Source: Halalkalibacter sp. APA_J-10(15) (GTDB lineage: Bacteria > Bacillota > Bacilli > Bacillales > Bacillaceae_D). From it: a stretch of 64,000 nucleotides of DNA. Where the stretch lies: contig NZ_JALKEV010000013.1 in NCBI RefSeq assembly GCF_023017105.1, positions 1 through 64,000 of the forward strand, written 5' to 3'. Positions 42,050 through 51,871 of the stretch are shown in pieces; position 1 is the stretch's first letter, and every line of letters starts with the position of its first letter. The notes under the pieces were generated by a model, which was given only the letters and a program-made list of their open reading frames with translations, was not told the origin of the DNA and ran no database searches. A program made the translations under genes and the position numbers.

Positions 42050-42367
42050 CTACGAGGAAATTGCAGCGCCATTATTTTTCTTTGGCTTACTTTTATCTTT
42101 CACTCGTTTAATTACGAAATAAGCGCATCCGAAATTACAATATTCATACAAGTAATCAGGAAGTGTGCTAATCTTTGTATCAAATGTCGATTTCTTATGC
42201 TTGTCCTCAAAGAATCCTCGTAACCTTAATTGACTGTAACCCCAGTCACCAACTATGTAATCATACTTATTTAAAACATCACTGTATCGTTCCTTAAAGG
42301 CCTCTTCATCCCAACCATTTTTTACATCTTCAATGACTTCAAATTGTAGCCCCTGCAATCGAACCAT
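42050..42367 (-). CDS. yutD: YutD-like family protein (DUF1027)
   Basis: A 105-aa soluble protein with the family signature KYDYIVGDWGYSQLRLRGFF and later LPDYLYEYCNFGCAYFVIKR. The CNFGC cysteine pair is strongly conserved and may bind metal, but no function is known. The tail is basic (KDKSKPKKNNG). GGTGAAAAAAG precedes the start. The place between yutE and yutC matches B. subtilis. Confidence 0.9.
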   Translation of the reverse strand: MVRLQGLQFEVIEDVKNGWDEEAFKERYSDVLNKYDYIVGDWGYSQLRLRGFFEDKHKKSTFDTKISTLPDYLYEYCNFGCAYFVIKRVKDKSKPKKNNGAAISS

Positions 42368-42657
42368 ACTTTTTTCACCTCAATCCTTCACTCTGATTTG
42401 AATTATACCATATGAAAGCGAAGTCAACAGCCAGCTCTTTTCTTAGCTAAGAACCATGCATAACTTTCTTTCTTAGAGACATCTTGCGCAGTTATTATAA
42501 TGATACAAGTGTGCTTCTTTCTGATCAACATTTAACGTACGGAGCTTTCGCATCAATCGAATGAATTTTTCCCACCATTTACCACTAAGAAAGACATCCA
42601 TCCTTTTCGTTTAAAAAATCATTTATCGGGCACTCTGAAACTAAAGGAGGGATCGTT

Positions 42658-43233
42658 TTGAAAACGAAGCAAACCATACTATTGATAGCGTGTCTACTTA
42701 TCTTCTCAGGCTGTCACTTAGCCGATGATCCGCAAACGATGCAACGTGTTCAAATGGATCGTGAAATAACTCAACAAAACCATGGAACACAACCTTATAA
42801 CCGCATGAGTGTTGGCGACTTTAACGATTACAGCTATGTTCGTTACAACAAACATGATGTTGAGCCAAATGGTCAGCAGCAAGAGATTATTTATGTTAAT
42901 CGTGAAAAGCTTTCAGATAGCATTACACGACTAGTTTTAACTAATAACGATGTTGAAGAAGCTGCAACTCTTGTCACTGATCAATACGCTCTCGTCGCCT
43001 ATACTTCGACATCAGAGGACCGAGAACTTACCGCAGATCAAGTTAAACGTTCAGCTATCTCTATCGTTCCTCATTATTATGATGTATACATTTCAGATAA
43101 TGAACATCACTTTGATGAGATTGAACGATTCCAAGGGTTAAGCGCTAATTCAAACGTTCAAGACTCCATTGAACAAACCATTGAATTATTTAAGCAATCT
43201 CCTCAAGGCAACTACGACGAAGAGGCTGACTAA
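42658..43233 (+). CDS. yutC: YhcN/YlaJ-family sporulation lipoprotein YutC
   Basis: A 191-aa lipoprotein: MKTKQTILLIACLLIFSGC gives a signal with lipobox FSGC (lipidated C19). The body has SDSITRLVLTNNDVEEAATLVTDQYALVAY, which is the YhcN/YlaJ-type domain found in forespore and spore membrane lipoproteins, and an acidic tail. TTG start, 6 nt after AAAGGAGGG. Strong terminator follows. A role in spore germination or spore membrane is inferred from family. Confidence 0.85.
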   Translation: MKTKQTILLIACLLIFSGCHLADDPQTMQRVQMDREITQQNHGTQPYNRMSVGDFNDYSYVRYNKHDVEPNGQQQEIIYVNREKLSDSITRLVLTNNDVEEAATLVTDQYALVAYTSTSEDRELTADQVKRSAISIVPHYYDVYISDNEHHFDEIERFQGLSANSNVQDSIEQTIELFKQSPQGNYDEEAD

Positions 43234-43234
43234 C

Positions 43235-43273
43235 GAAAGAAGGGTTGTCCAACTACAGGACAACCCTTCTTTT
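43235..43273. terminator. bidirectional terminator between yutC and lipA
   Basis: GAAGGGTTGTCC (43239-43250) pairs perfectly with GGACAACCCTTC (43258-43269), followed by TTTTC and preceded by A-rich sequence. Confidence 0.9.
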
Positions 43274-43277
43274 CTCT

Positions 43278-44183
43278 TTAGTTTTGAACCTTCATAGCCT
43301 CTTTACGTACTTGTGCTTCATTCACTTGTTCATCAGCATGATAAGACGACCTGACAAGAGGGCCCGCTTCACAATGACTGAACCCTTTGCTAAGTGCTAT
43401 TTCTTTCAACTCTGCAAATTCATCTGGATGATAGTACTTCTGTACTTTTAAATGTTTCTTAGTAGGCTGTAAATACTGACCAATCGTCATAATATCAACA
43501 TCCACTGCACGAAGGTCATCCATCGTGTCGATTATTTCTTCCTTCGTTTCACCAAGTCCAATCATTAAGCTTGATTTTGTTGGGATATCTTCATGGATTT
43601 CCTTTGCACGTTTTAAGAATTCTAACGTTCGCTCATACGTTGCTCGAGCACGAACTCTTGGCGTTAGCCTACGTACTGTTTCTATATTATGATTCATAAT
43701 ATTCGGCCGTGCATCCATTAAAGTCCTTAAGCTATCGAGGTTTCCAAGCATATCTGACGGCAATACTTCAATCGTACAAAATGGATTACGCTTTCGAATT
43801 GCACGTACTGTATCTGCAAAGACAGCAGCTCCACCGTCTTTTAAATCATCACGTGCAACCGCCGTAATAACGACGTGCTTTAATCCCATCTGTTCAACTG
43901 ATTCTGCAACTCGCTCAGGCTCCTGTAAATCTAACTCTGTAGGTAAACCTGTTTTCACTGCGCAAAAACGACAAGCACGAGTACAAATATCTCCTAAGAT
44001 CATAAATGTCGCCGTTTTACGAACTGCCCAGCATTCATGAATATTTGGACAACGCGCTTCTTCACAAACGGTATGTAATTTCTTTTCGCGCATCATTTTC
44101 TTCAAGCCTGTATAGGATTCATTCGTATTTAATTTTATTTTAAGCCATTCCGGCTTTCGAAGATGCTCTTCCTTCTTTGCCAT
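43278..44183 (-). CDS. lipA: lipoyl synthase
   Basis: Radical-SAM enzyme inserting two sulfurs into octanoylated lipoyl domains of 2-oxoacid dehydrogenases. The 301-aa protein has the auxiliary cluster motif C40-x4-C45-x5-C51 ([12 protein letters not shown]), the SAM cluster motif C67-x3-C71-x2-C74 (CTRACRFC) and the C-terminal RSSYHADEQ holding the last ligand serine. It depends on Fe-S supply from the Suf and carrier genes in this window. It is monocistronic. Confidence 0.98.
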   Translation of the reverse strand: MAKKEEHLRKPEWLKIKLNTNESYTGLKKMMREKKLHTVCEEARCPNIHECWAVRKTATFMILGDICTRACRFCAVKTGLPTELDLQEPERVAESVEQMGLKHVVITAVARDDLKDGGAAVFADTVRAIRKRNPFCTIEVLPSDMLGNLDSLRTLMDARPNIMNHNIETVRRLTPRVRARATYERTLEFLKRAKEIHEDIPTKSSLMIGLGETKEEIIDTMDDLRAVDVDIMTIGQYLQPTKKHLKVQKYYHPDEFAELKEIALSKGFSHCEAGPLVRSSYHADEQVNEAQVRKEAMKVQN

Positions 44184-44349
44184 TTCTATTCACTCCATCC
44201 AAGCTTGCATATTTCTCATATCTTATACTTTACCATGATTTTTCGTAAATGACCAAACGATGCGAATTAATTACCAATGATTCACTATGATGATTTTTCA
44301 TTATTTTAACACACTAATGACTAGTAGAGTGGCAAGAAAGGAGCATTGT

Positions 44350-45348
44350 ATGACTATTGCAAAATATATTCTCATTATAACGTGCTTTATTCTCGTTTCA
44401 TCCCCTCTAGCTGGTCTTGCCAAAGAGACAAACGATTTGTCCACTGAGGACATGTATGAAAATCGAATGGCTTTATATGTTAAAACCGAGGCCATTACAA
44501 ATGTTCCTTGGTACTACTTAGCAGCTGTTGATACATTTGAGCGAGGCTTGAGAAGGTCACAAAAAGATCGTCCTAATGAAGATGGGTTTATAGCCATTTA
44601 TTTTTCAGAGGAAGAATGGTCGGGAGCTACGAACCCCAATCGTCAAGATACGAATCCTACTTCTATTCAGTTCTTTGATGGTGTCGGGCTTGATGGTAAT
44701 GGAGATGGGAAAGCGGATCGAGAAGATGATGAGGACGTACTCTATACATTTGCGCATTATTTAGAAGGATACGGTGTCACTGAAACTGATTTCAAAATCG
44801 CATTATGGGAGCGATACAATCGTGTGCAATCCGTTAATATTCCTTTTGGTCATGCAAAAGTGTACCAACAATTCAATTCTTTAGACCTTGATGATCATTC
44901 CTTTCCAATGCCCCATCATCACAATTATAGTTATAATAATACATGGGGAGATCGTAGAGGATGGGGAGGAAGGCGAATACACGAAGGAACAGACATTTTT
45001 GCCAATTACAACGTACCGATTTTAGCGACCGCTTACGGTATCGTCGAGATAAAAGGTTGGAATAAGTTCGGTGGTTGGAGAATTGGAATTCGCGACTTAA
45101 ATAATGTGTATCATTACTATGCGCATTTAAGCGGTTTTGAAAAAGGGATTGCAAAAGGCAAGGTCGTTGCTCCAGGTGATGTCATCGGTTATTGCGGAAG
45201 CTCAGGTTACGGAAAACCAGGTACCCAAGGAAAATTCCCTCCACACCTTCACTATGGTATGTATCGAGACAACGGTCACACCGAATGGTCGTTTGACCCT
45301 TATCCATCATTGAAAAGCTGGGAGAGGGAATCTCGACGTAATCGGTAA
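44350..45348 (+). CDS. lytH: LytH-like M23 peptidase (sporulation L-Ala-D-Glu endopeptidase)
   Basis: Secreted 332-aa cell-wall peptidase. A signal peptide at 1-24 (YILIITCFILVSSPLAGLA) is followed by a helical N-terminal domain and an M23 zinc-peptidase domain from about 205: RRIHEGTDIFANYNVPILAT (first H and D ligands), YYAHLSGFEKGIA and FPPHLHYGMYRD (HxH). In B. subtilis LytH (YunA) trims peptide side chains during spore cortex maturation. ATG at 44350 follows AAAGGAG; 21 upstream codons without a site are dropped. Next to lipA and yunB as in B. subtilis. Confidence 0.92.
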   Translation: MTIAKYILIITCFILVSSPLAGLAKETNDLSTEDMYENRMALYVKTEAITNVPWYYLAAVDTFERGLRRSQKDRPNEDGFIAIYFSEEEWSGATNPNRQDTNPTSIQFFDGVGLDGNGDGKADREDDEDVLYTFAHYLEGYGVTETDFKIALWERYNRVQSVNIPFGHAKVYQQFNSLDLDDHSFPMPHHHNYSYNNTWGDRRGWGGRRIHEGTDIFANYNVPILATAYGIVEIKGWNKFGGWRIGIRDLNNVYHYYAHLSGFEKGIAKGKVVAPGDVIGYCGSSGYGKPGTQGKFPPHLHYGMYRDNGHTEWSFDPYPSLKSWERESRRNR

Positions 45349-45378
45349 GAAGGCACGAGGAGGAAAAGGTAAAAATAG

Positions 45379-45423
45379 AAGAGCACTGAAAAAGTTTAGT
45401 TTTTTAACTTTTTCAGTGCTCTC
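45379..45423 (+). terminator. lytH terminator made of the dispersed CACTGAAAAAGT hairpin
   Basis: GAGCACTGAAAAAGTT (45381-45396) pairs perfectly with AACTTTTTCAGTGCTC (45406-45421). The same stem recurs at 62662-62704 and, decayed, at 8935-9120. Confidence 0.85.
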
Positions 45424-45449
45424 CAAAATAAACCTTTAACCCTCTCTTA

Positions 45450-46190
45450 CTAATTAGAAATATCAGATGGAATGACAAGTCCACCACCACTTGAATATAC
45501 ATCTGGAACTTCTCCCGGAATTGTCACTAAACCAATAGGAATCGTCGTACTAACAGCCTCTGTGTTTGTCGCAAATGGAATAACAATTTTCACATCGACT
45601 TCTATATGAAAATTCACTTGAATGGTCGTATTATTAATTCCTGTATTAATGACTTGAGCATCCAAATCTGTTTGTACATCTCCAATAGCTGAGAACCGCA
45701 CAGGAATTTGCGGCCCTAATTGAGCCAATAACACATTTTTAGTTGCTTGACCTAACGGAATACGGTAAACAATTCCACCCTCTCCATCTATTTCATCATT
45801 ATAACTAGGTAAGAAAACCTCACCTCTCTCAATCGCTTTTAAGTGGTTTTGCACAAGCTGCTGCGATTCTTGTACAACTTGGTTATAAATTTGCGTATTA
45901 AATTGAATGGATCGAATCGTTCCATCCTCTCCATACTCCTGAATAAATAAGTCCTCTTGATTTAATTCTTCTGTAATTCGTGAATTAACAGCATCACTAA
46001 TGGCTTTAGTTGCAATGACCTTTGTTTCCGTAGTCGCTATATGAATGAGCGTTGGTCGAATCCCCTGATCTACAATCCAAAGGCCTTGAACGGTTAATAT
46101 AATAAAAATAACAAAAGACAAAAGAAGGACATACCGAAACGGCAGTGGGCCTTTACGTGTCCTTGGTCGTATTGTTCTTGGTGCTCTCAC
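45450..46190 (-). CDS. yunB: sporulation protein YunB
   Basis: A 246-aa membrane-anchored sporulation protein. A basic N-terminus is followed by one transmembrane helix (about 20-39, YVLLLSFVIFIILTVQGLWI) and an external domain with ATKAISDAVNSRITEELNQE, IPLGQATKNVLLAQLGPQIPVRFSAIGDV and VNFHIEVDVKIVIPFATNTE, all YunB-like. It is made under sigma-E in the mother cell in B. subtilis; the molecular role is unclear. GTG at 46190 with AAAGGGGG at proper distance is preferred over the TTG two codons earlier. Confidence 0.9.
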   Translation of the reverse strand: MRAPRTIRPRTRKGPLPFRYVLLLSFVIFIILTVQGLWIVDQGIRPTLIHIATTETKVIATKAISDAVNSRITEELNQEDLFIQEYGEDGTIRSIQFNTQIYNQVVQESQQLVQNHLKAIERGEVFLPSYNDEIDGEGGIVYRIPLGQATKNVLLAQLGPQIPVRFSAIGDVQTDLDAQVINTGINNTTIQVNFHIEVDVKIVIPFATNTEAVSTTIPIGLVTIPGEVPDVYSSGGGLVIPSDISN

Positions 46191-46282
46191 GCTCAAAAAC
46201 CCCCTTTGCGTAATCTATATGCAAAAAGGGGGCCTAGCTTGATAAAAAAATAAGGTACAAAGCCAATTAACGAAAAGAATAC

Positions 46283-46771
46283 TTAATTGCGAATGCGCTC
46301 ATATAATCGAAATTCATGTGAATATTTATTTTTTTCATCAACCTTACCTTTTTCAGTAGATTTCAAGTGCCACTCTTGCGGATTGATATTTGGGAAATAT
46401 GTATCTGCTTTAAATACATCATCAATAAAGGTGACATATAGTCGATCAACAACATCCCAGAAAAGGTTAAAGATTTCTGTTCCTCCAATAATAAACACTT
46501 CATTTTCTTGAGATGTCAGCCGTTGAAGCTCCTCTTTCGTATGAACCACTTCACAACCTTCAGCTACAAATGAATCATTACGAGTAATGATGATGTTTCG
46601 ACGTTTAGGTAATGGACGACCAATGGATTCATATGTTTTTCTCCCCATTACAATTGTATGTCCTGTCGTCACACGTTTAAAGAAGGCTAGATCATTAGGA
46701 AGATGCCACGGTAAATCATTTTGATAGCCTATTGCTCGATTTTGATCCATCGCAAAAATAAAGGAAATCAT
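46283..46771 (-). CDS. dfrA: dihydrofolate reductase
   Basis: NADPH-dependent reduction of dihydrofolate to tetrahydrofolate, 162 aa. Seen: [32 protein letters not shown] (catalytic D27-type residue in NDLAFFK), [14 protein letters not shown] for NADPH and [10 protein letters not shown]. Its ATG overlaps the thymidylate synthase stop by 4 nt; the pair regenerates and uses folate together. In B. subtilis the thyB-dfrA pair lies elsewhere, so this is a local rearrangement. Confidence 0.97.
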   Translation of the reverse strand: MISFIFAMDQNRAIGYQNDLPWHLPNDLAFFKRVTTGHTIVMGRKTYESIGRPLPKRRNIIITRNDSFVAEGCEVVHTKEELQRLTSQENEVFIIGGTEIFNLFWDVVDRLYVTFIDDVFKADTYFPNINPQEWHLKSTEKGKVDEKNKYSHEFRLYERIRN

Positions 46772-47562
46772 ACCGAAACAGCTCCTTTAATATGCGGATG
46801 TGGATCATATCCAACTAATTTGAAGTCATCAAACTCAAAATCAAAAATGGATTCTCTGTCTGGATTAATCTCCATTCTAGGTAATGTTCGCGTATCACGT
46901 GTTAATTGCAATTTAACTTGATCTATATGATTTAAGTAAATATGTGCATCGCCAAATGTATGTACAAATTCACCAGGTTTCAATCCAGTAACTTGAGCCA
47001 TCATCATCGTCAAAAGAGCATATGAGGCAATATTAAAAGGTACACCTAAGAAAATATCTGCACTTCGCTGATATAACTGACATGATAGCTTCCCATCATT
47101 AACATAAAATTGAAACAAACAATGACAAGGCGCTAACGCCATTTCATCGATCTCAGCCACATTCCAAGCATTAACAATGATCCGTCTTGAATCAGGGTTA
47201 TTTTTAATTTGGTCAATGGCCTCACTAATTTGATCTACAGTCTTACCATTTGCCCCTTGCCATGATCGCCATTGCTTCCCATAGACTGGACCTAGGTTTC
47301 CTTTTTCATCCGCCCATTCATTCCAAATTCGAACACCATTCTCCTGTAAATACTCAATATTCGTATCGCCCTTTAAAAACCATAATAATTCGTGAATGAT
47401 GGAACGCAAGTGTAGCTTTTTAGTCGTTAACAACGGAAAACCCTTTTCCAAGTCAAACCTCATTTGGTATCCAAATGTACTGATCGTTCCAGTTCCAGTT
47501 CGATCTGATTTTTCATTTCCTATTTCCAGTACATGCTTACATAAATTTAAATATTGCTCCAT
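46768..47562 (-). CDS. thyA: thymidylate synthase
   Basis: Makes dTMP from dUMP with methylene-tetrahydrofolate; 264 aa, the ThyA-type homodimer length (B. subtilis thyB). Seen: [20 protein letters not shown], the dUMP-binding and catalytic [14 protein letters not shown] (nucleophile C146), [20 protein letters not shown] and HIYLNHIDQ. Coupled to dfrA by a 4-nt overlap. It lies 15 bp after the HD-GYP gene and may share its transcript. Confidence 0.97.
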   Translation of the reverse strand: MEQYLNLCKHVLEIGNEKSDRTGTGTISTFGYQMRFDLEKGFPLLTTKKLHLRSIIHELLWFLKGDTNIEYLQENGVRIWNEWADEKGNLGPVYGKQWRSWQGANGKTVDQISEAIDQIKNNPDSRRIIVNAWNVAEIDEMALAPCHCLFQFYVNDGKLSCQLYQRSADIFLGVPFNIASYALLTMMMAQVTGLKPGEFVHTFGDAHIYLNHIDQVKLQLTRDTRTLPRMEINPDRESIFDFEFDDFKLVGYDPHPHIKGAVSV

Positions 47563-47577
47563 CGATTGATCCCCTCA

Positions 47578-48678
47578 CTAAACAGTGTTTGCTAATATTG
47601 ATTCAATCTTCACAATCGTCACATCTAATCGTTTCGCTAAATCCAGATCATAACAACCTTGAAGATCACATCCATTTTCTCTTATAATACGCACGACCGG
47701 GTGCGTCGTTAAATTTTGATTTTGCTTAACGACAATACCTTCTCTGCCATCACTCAGCGTAACAGAAAGCCCTTCTGGATACAATGCAACCACACTCCTA
47801 AAAGCTTCAACCAAACTTCGGTCAAACTGAGTACCAGCTCCTGCATACAATAATTCCAATGCCTCATTTGGTAGCATTGCTTGACGATAGACTCGTTGTG
47901 ATGTAATGGCATCAAATACATCTGCAATAGCAATCAGCTTTGCATACTCGTGTATTTCATTACGTTGAATTCCTCGTGGATATCCAGATCCATCTAGACG
48001 TTCGTGATGTTGAAACGCACAATGAGCAGCAAGCAAAGGTACATCATGTTGCTTACGCAAATACTCAAAGCCTTCATTCGTATGAGCTTTAATCATACTA
48101 AATTCTTCATCCGTTAATTTACCAGGCTTATTCAATATTTCTATCGGGATCATCATTTTCCCCACATCATGTAGGATCGCTCCAAGTCCAATCTCTTTAA
48201 GCTGCTTCTCATTATAGTCTAATTCAAGAGCAAGCCTCAACGTATAAACCGTTACATTTAAGGAATGAGTAAAAACATAGTTATCATATGTGATGACATC
48301 AGATAAAATCGATAATGCTTGTTTATGGCTGTTTAAATCATTTAATATTTCATCAATAACTTTGCTAAAATGTTTATTCATTTGCGGACTACTGAACGCT
48401 TTGTTTAATGTCGATTTTTCTGAAACAACACGAAATTCTTTTTTTATTGTTTTGATTGCTTTTTGTTTTGTCTCTCGTTGTATCGTCTCTTCAATTTCAA
48501 TATCAGCCGTTCGATCATCCTTTATATATATAAACGAAATACCGAGTTCATGTAAACGACCAATCATTCGACTAGACAAAGAAATGCCCTCTTGAAGGAG
48601 AACTTGTCCATTATCATTATGTATCGTTTTAGCTAAAATATCCCCTTCTGTTACTGCCTGAGTAGAAACTAGTCTCAT
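47578..48678 (-). CDS. HD-GYP domain c-di-GMP phosphodiesterase
   Basis: A 366-aa cytoplasmic protein. Residues 1-55 form a small N-terminal beta-rich domain (DUF3391-like or OB-like: VTEGDILAKTIHNDNGQVLL), then a helical linker and from about 130 an HD-GYP domain with HSLNVTVY, LHDVGK (170-174), HTNEGF and HHERLDGSGYP (224-234), all metal ligands intact. Such enzymes hydrolyse cyclic di-GMP. A C-terminal extension follows from about 290 (LYPEGLSVTLSDGREGIVVK). B. subtilis has few HD-GYP proteins. The preceding 155-bp gap probably holds its promoter. Confidence 0.88.
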   Translation of the reverse strand: MRLVSTQAVTEGDILAKTIHNDNGQVLLQEGISLSSRMIGRLHELGISFIYIKDDRTADIEIEETIQRETKQKAIKTIKKEFRVVSEKSTLNKAFSSPQMNKHFSKVIDEILNDLNSHKQALSILSDVITYDNYVFTHSLNVTVYTLRLALELDYNEKQLKEIGLGAILHDVGKMMIPIEILNKPGKLTDEEFSMIKAHTNEGFEYLRKQHDVPLLAAHCAFQHHERLDGSGYPRGIQRNEIHEYAKLIAIADVFDAITSQRVYRQAMLPNEALELLYAGAGTQFDRSLVEAFRSVVALYPEGLSVTLSDGREGIVVKQNQNLTTHPVVRIIRENGCDLQGCYDLDLAKRLDVTIVKIESILANTV

Positions 48679-48834
48679 GATGTACTACCCCTTTTATATT
48701 TTACCATTATTCATTCTTTAGTTTACATCATTTCTAGTCTACTCGTCCTTAGTTTTAGGAAAGTATTTGACGAAAAAAAAAGAAAAGCGCAAGGAAATAA
48801 CGATAAAATTCCATCCCCTTACACTTTTCGACGT

Positions 48835-49137
48835 TTATTTCATTTTCAATAGGGCTTCTCTCCCTATTTCACCAGTAGTAATTCCAAGCTGTTCCGCTTC
48901 TAATGTCACAGATTCAAGTGGAGCTTCCAATAATTGTTCAATTGTTCGAACCCCGACAGCACGCCCTGCCACAATTTTTCGATCCTTTAATTTATCATTT
49001 AATAAAGCAACATCTAATGCACCACACATAATATATCCGACATCATTCGTCACAGCCATGAAATTAGTTTTAGGAAGCTTTAGCGTCACGGCAATAAACG
49101 TCTGATCATTAATTTGAATGGGTGTCATCTCTAGCAT
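48835..49137 (-). CDS. yunC: YunC-like DUF1805 protein
   Basis: A 100-aa soluble protein of the DUF1805/YunC family, function unknown. Seen: MLEMTPIQINDQTFIAVTLKLPKTNFMAVTNDVGYIMCGALDV and KIVAGRAVGVRTIEQLL, the conserved GYIMCGALDV core. ATG at 49137 follows AAAGGATGTG with 8-9 nt spacing; three upstream codons are excluded. Between yunB and yunD as in B. subtilis, apart from the inserted thyA-dfrA and HD-GYP genes. Confidence 0.9.
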   Translation of the reverse strand: MLEMTPIQINDQTFIAVTLKLPKTNFMAVTNDVGYIMCGALDVALLNDKLKDRKIVAGRAVGVRTIEQLLEAPLESVTLEAEQLGITTGEIGREALLKMK

Positions 49138-49210
49138 AAGACCCACATCCTTTCATTCATATCACGTTCTATAGTACGGTATGAATGATCATCTACTTAT
49201 GTGAGCATTA

Positions 49211-50578
49211 CTAAGACCCAATTTCCTTCAAAGCTACTTCAAATACATCTCTTAAGACTTCTGGCATGAAATAAACCTTCTCCTTCGCTTCTGAGATCGC
49301 TGGGAACAAATGGCCAAAGGTGTACATATCCAAAGTTGCAATGGAATAAATGTCATGAGCATTTAACGGTTCTCCATGAACTTCAATTGAATGAACCTCA
49401 CCTAACTCGCAGTCATACGATAAGCCTGTAAAGATGGTTTTACCTAATATTTCTCCCCGAAAACCAAAGCCCTTTAACGCTAATTCTTGTATTTCATTTG
49501 ATTCCCCACGTATGATCACTTCTTTAAGTGCCTTTCCTGACAGTTGAACAACACAAGGATTAATGGGGTGGGGACAAGCACTTAAAATGTCTGCCTTAGA
49601 AATATTACCACTTCTTAAAGAATGTAAAATAACTCCCGCATTAATCATCCCTATCGTCTGTCCACACCATTTGGCTAATGCCTCACATAGTCTCGTTACG
49701 ATTTCTGTTTCCTCAAACCAATTGACTTCATAACTGTTCGGCAAAGTCGTGACAACTTGTACTAATTGTTGCTGTGCCTGTTCTGCTAAATTCTCTAGAC
49801 AAGCATCAGACTTATCATCTGTTGTTAACAGATTCTGACCAGGGTGAAGGCACGCGCGTTTGCTAACAATCGTATGCTGATCAAAATCAAGGACAAGGTC
49901 CACCTCGCCTAGATAGGCACCATGCTTTCCTGCTTGTGCAATTAATGTTTCATTGATGACTTCTCCTTCTTCTAGTACATGATGTGTATGCCCACCTATA
50001 ATCACATCAAGTCCTTCAATGCTTTTAGCAAGCTCACGATCAGATCGTAATCCTAAATGAGATAAAAGTACAATTACATCTGCTTCCTCTTGTAAAATAG
50101 GCAACCATTTTAATATAGCTTCAATTGGGGGGAGAACCTTCCAACCTAACTGTCCATAAAAAAGTTCAAATGGTGCAGTTACGCCAATAAAACCAACCTT
50201 CACACCATTCTCTAATGTACAAATATCATAAGGTTTACACCAATTAGGATTTCGGTTAGATTGGTCAACTAGATTGGCTAATAACACTTGAAAATGAGAC
50301 TGGTTATACATCTCATTTAACTGTTCATATGAAAATGTGATCCCTTCATTATTTCCAATAGTTGCATAATCGACTCCAGATTCGTTTAATAATGCCACAT
50401 TTCCCTTTCCTAGCGTAGCCTCAGTAATTGGGTGACTTCGATCTGCATGGTCACCTATATCCACATACAATGTATTAGAATCGCGATTTGCTTTTATATG
50501 AGCAACTATGCCTGACCAATAATTAAATCCACTATGTATATCATTCGTATGAAAAAGACGTACTTGTTTTTCTTTCAT
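49211..50578 (-). CDS. yunD: YunD metallophosphoesterase / 5'-nucleotidase family protein
   Basis: A 455-aa two-domain protein without a signal peptide, so cytoplasmic. N-terminal calcineurin-like phosphoesterase with metal ligands in RLFHTNDIHSGF, LYVDIGDHAD, ATIGNNEGI (N-E in place of the usual NHE/D), VLLSHLGLRSD and GGHTHH; C-terminal 5'-nucleotidase domain from about 290 (VNWFEETEIV...AGVILHSLRSGNISKADILS). Likely hydrolyses a nucleotide or other phosphoester; the substrate is not settled. It starts upstream of yunC in the same direction. Confidence 0.88.
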   Translation of the reverse strand: MKEKQVRLFHTNDIHSGFNYWSGIVAHIKANRDSNTLYVDIGDHADRSHPITEATLGKGNVALLNESGVDYATIGNNEGITFSYEQLNEMYNQSHFQVLLANLVDQSNRNPNWCKPYDICTLENGVKVGFIGVTAPFELFYGQLGWKVLPPIEAILKWLPILQEEADVIVLLSHLGLRSDRELAKSIEGLDVIIGGHTHHVLEEGEVINETLIAQAGKHGAYLGEVDLVLDFDQHTIVSKRACLHPGQNLLTTDDKSDACLENLAEQAQQQLVQVVTTLPNSYEVNWFEETEIVTRLCEALAKWCGQTIGMINAGVILHSLRSGNISKADILSACPHPINPCVVQLSGKALKEVIIRGESNEIQELALKGFGFRGEILGKTIFTGLSYDCELGEVHSIEVHGEPLNAHDIYSIATLDMYTFGHLFPAISEAKEKVYFMPEVLRDVFEVALKEIGS

Positions 50579-50600
50579 CTTACCCTCTCCAATTTACCTA

Positions 50601-51446
50601 TTACTCACCAAAGAGATCAAGCTGTTTTGGTGCTAGCCCTTCGTACTCAATATGTAGCATATCTATAAATTGCGCCGCATTATCTGCTGCATCTCCACCA
50701 GAGTTATTATTAAATACAACATACACATCCTTCGAGTTGAGTTGCTTCGTAAAATGAGCCCACTCTTCTAATTCTTCTGTTCGATAGCGATACAAATAAC
50801 GCACGTCGCGCCACTTCCCATTTCCAGGATCATTCCATCCGTGAACATTACGACCATGCATCCGAATTAACGTCTTTTCATTATGTGTACTTGCAACAAC
50901 AGTTGGGATGGAGCCAATTCCAGCTTGTGGTTCGTCACAAATACTATGTATCCACTTCTCTTGACGCATAAATGCTAATGTCTTATCTTTCATCTCCTCG
51001 GTAAACCATGTTTGATTACGAAATTCTAAAGCAGCTGGCAAATCGCGAAGCTCTTGCTTCATATACCGTAAGTATTGAACATGCTCCTTTTTACAATCAA
51101 ACCAAGGTGGGAATTGACAAAGCACCATCGCTAGCTTACCAGCTTTCTGTAATGGTTCAATCGATAAGCGAAACGCCTCAAACATTTCTTCTTTTGTTTC
51201 ATAAGGGTCGCATCCCTTCTGGTGTCCTGTCATCCCTTGATAAGCCTTGACGATGAATTGAAAACGCTCAGGAGTTTCGGCCACCCACTTATCCATATTT
51301 CGTTTCGGTTGAATCGCATAAAAAGCTGAATCCAACTCAACAATAGGAAAATGCCCTGCATACGTTTGCAACTTTGCCCCTGTTTCACCTTTATACAATG
51401 AATAGTGGTCTCCCCAACCAGCAAGGCCAATATAAATCATTGTCAT
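50601..51446 (-). CDS. yunF: YunF-like DUF72 protein
   Basis: A 281-aa TIM-barrel protein of the DUF72 family. Seen: YIGLAGWGDHYSLY at the start (the family's G-x-x-G-W motif), FPIVELDSAFYAIQP, FQFIVKAYQGMTGH, LEFRNQTWF and the late VYVVFNNNSGGDAADNAAQF. Function unknown; structures suggest a phosphate- or nucleic-acid-binding barrel. Two candidate ATG codons (51446 and 51440) follow AGGAGG. It ends 22 bp before yunD, so the yunF-yunD-yunC genes probably form one transcript. Confidence 0.88.
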   Translation of the reverse strand: MTMIYIGLAGWGDHYSLYKGETGAKLQTYAGHFPIVELDSAFYAIQPKRNMDKWVAETPERFQFIVKAYQGMTGHQKGCDPYETKEEMFEAFRLSIEPLQKAGKLAMVLCQFPPWFDCKKEHVQYLRYMKQELRDLPAALEFRNQTWFTEEMKDKTLAFMRQEKWIHSICDEPQAGIGSIPTVVASTHNEKTLIRMHGRNVHGWNDPGNGKWRDVRYLYRYRTEELEEWAHFTKQLNSKDVYVVFNNNSGGDAADNAAQFIDMLHIEYEGLAPKQLDLFGE

Positions 51447-51548
51447 GCTCCTCCTGTATTAACATAAAAATTGAATACTCCTATCATACCATTCCTATTC
51501 AAAACAAACGAGTCATATCCTTGCTTTAAGTCAGTGTATCATTTATTT

Positions 51549-51746
51549 AAAACAGGACTTTATCTTTCTTTAATACAGCTTTCAATAAGATTGTCTCAAC
51601 AGTAGCTTCTACCGTTAAACTTACGCTTCAAATCACACCAATGAAACCAATTTTTTCCTCTTGAATTCCTTTCTCTTCCTCTCTAGAAACTTCAAGACTA
51701 TAGCCATAAGCTGATAAACCTGAAACATTTTTTGCTCATGCAACAT
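51549..51746 (-). pseudogene. decayed partial copy of the DUF6944-like gene
   Basis: This stretch is clearly related to the 3' part of the intact gene at 55695-56252: both share CAGCTTTCAATAAG, TAGCTTCTACCG, CTAGAAACTTCAAGACTATAG and GATAAACCTGAA in the same order and spacing. Small insertions break the frame and the 5' half is missing. It is therefore a dead duplicate in the same orientation, about 4.1 kb from the live copy. Confidence 0.85.
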
Positions 51747-51841
51747 AATATTCATTTCAGATGTGTCACTAAAAACTGAAACATTAGAGTTAAATAATAT
51801 TTTGTAATACACCTTTTACCACCGTAAAAATATTTGTTGTA

Positions 51842-51870
51842 TTGACTGTACATTTCTCTTATGCTAAAAT
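51842..51870 (+). promoter_or_regulatory. sigma-A promoter of the membrane-protein/YqeB-like/TetR module
   Basis: TTGACT (51842-51847) and TAAAAT (51865-51870) are separated by 17 bp, about 70 bp upstream of the first gene and immediately upstream of the tandem operator repeats. Confidence 0.6.
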
Positions 51871-51871
51871 T

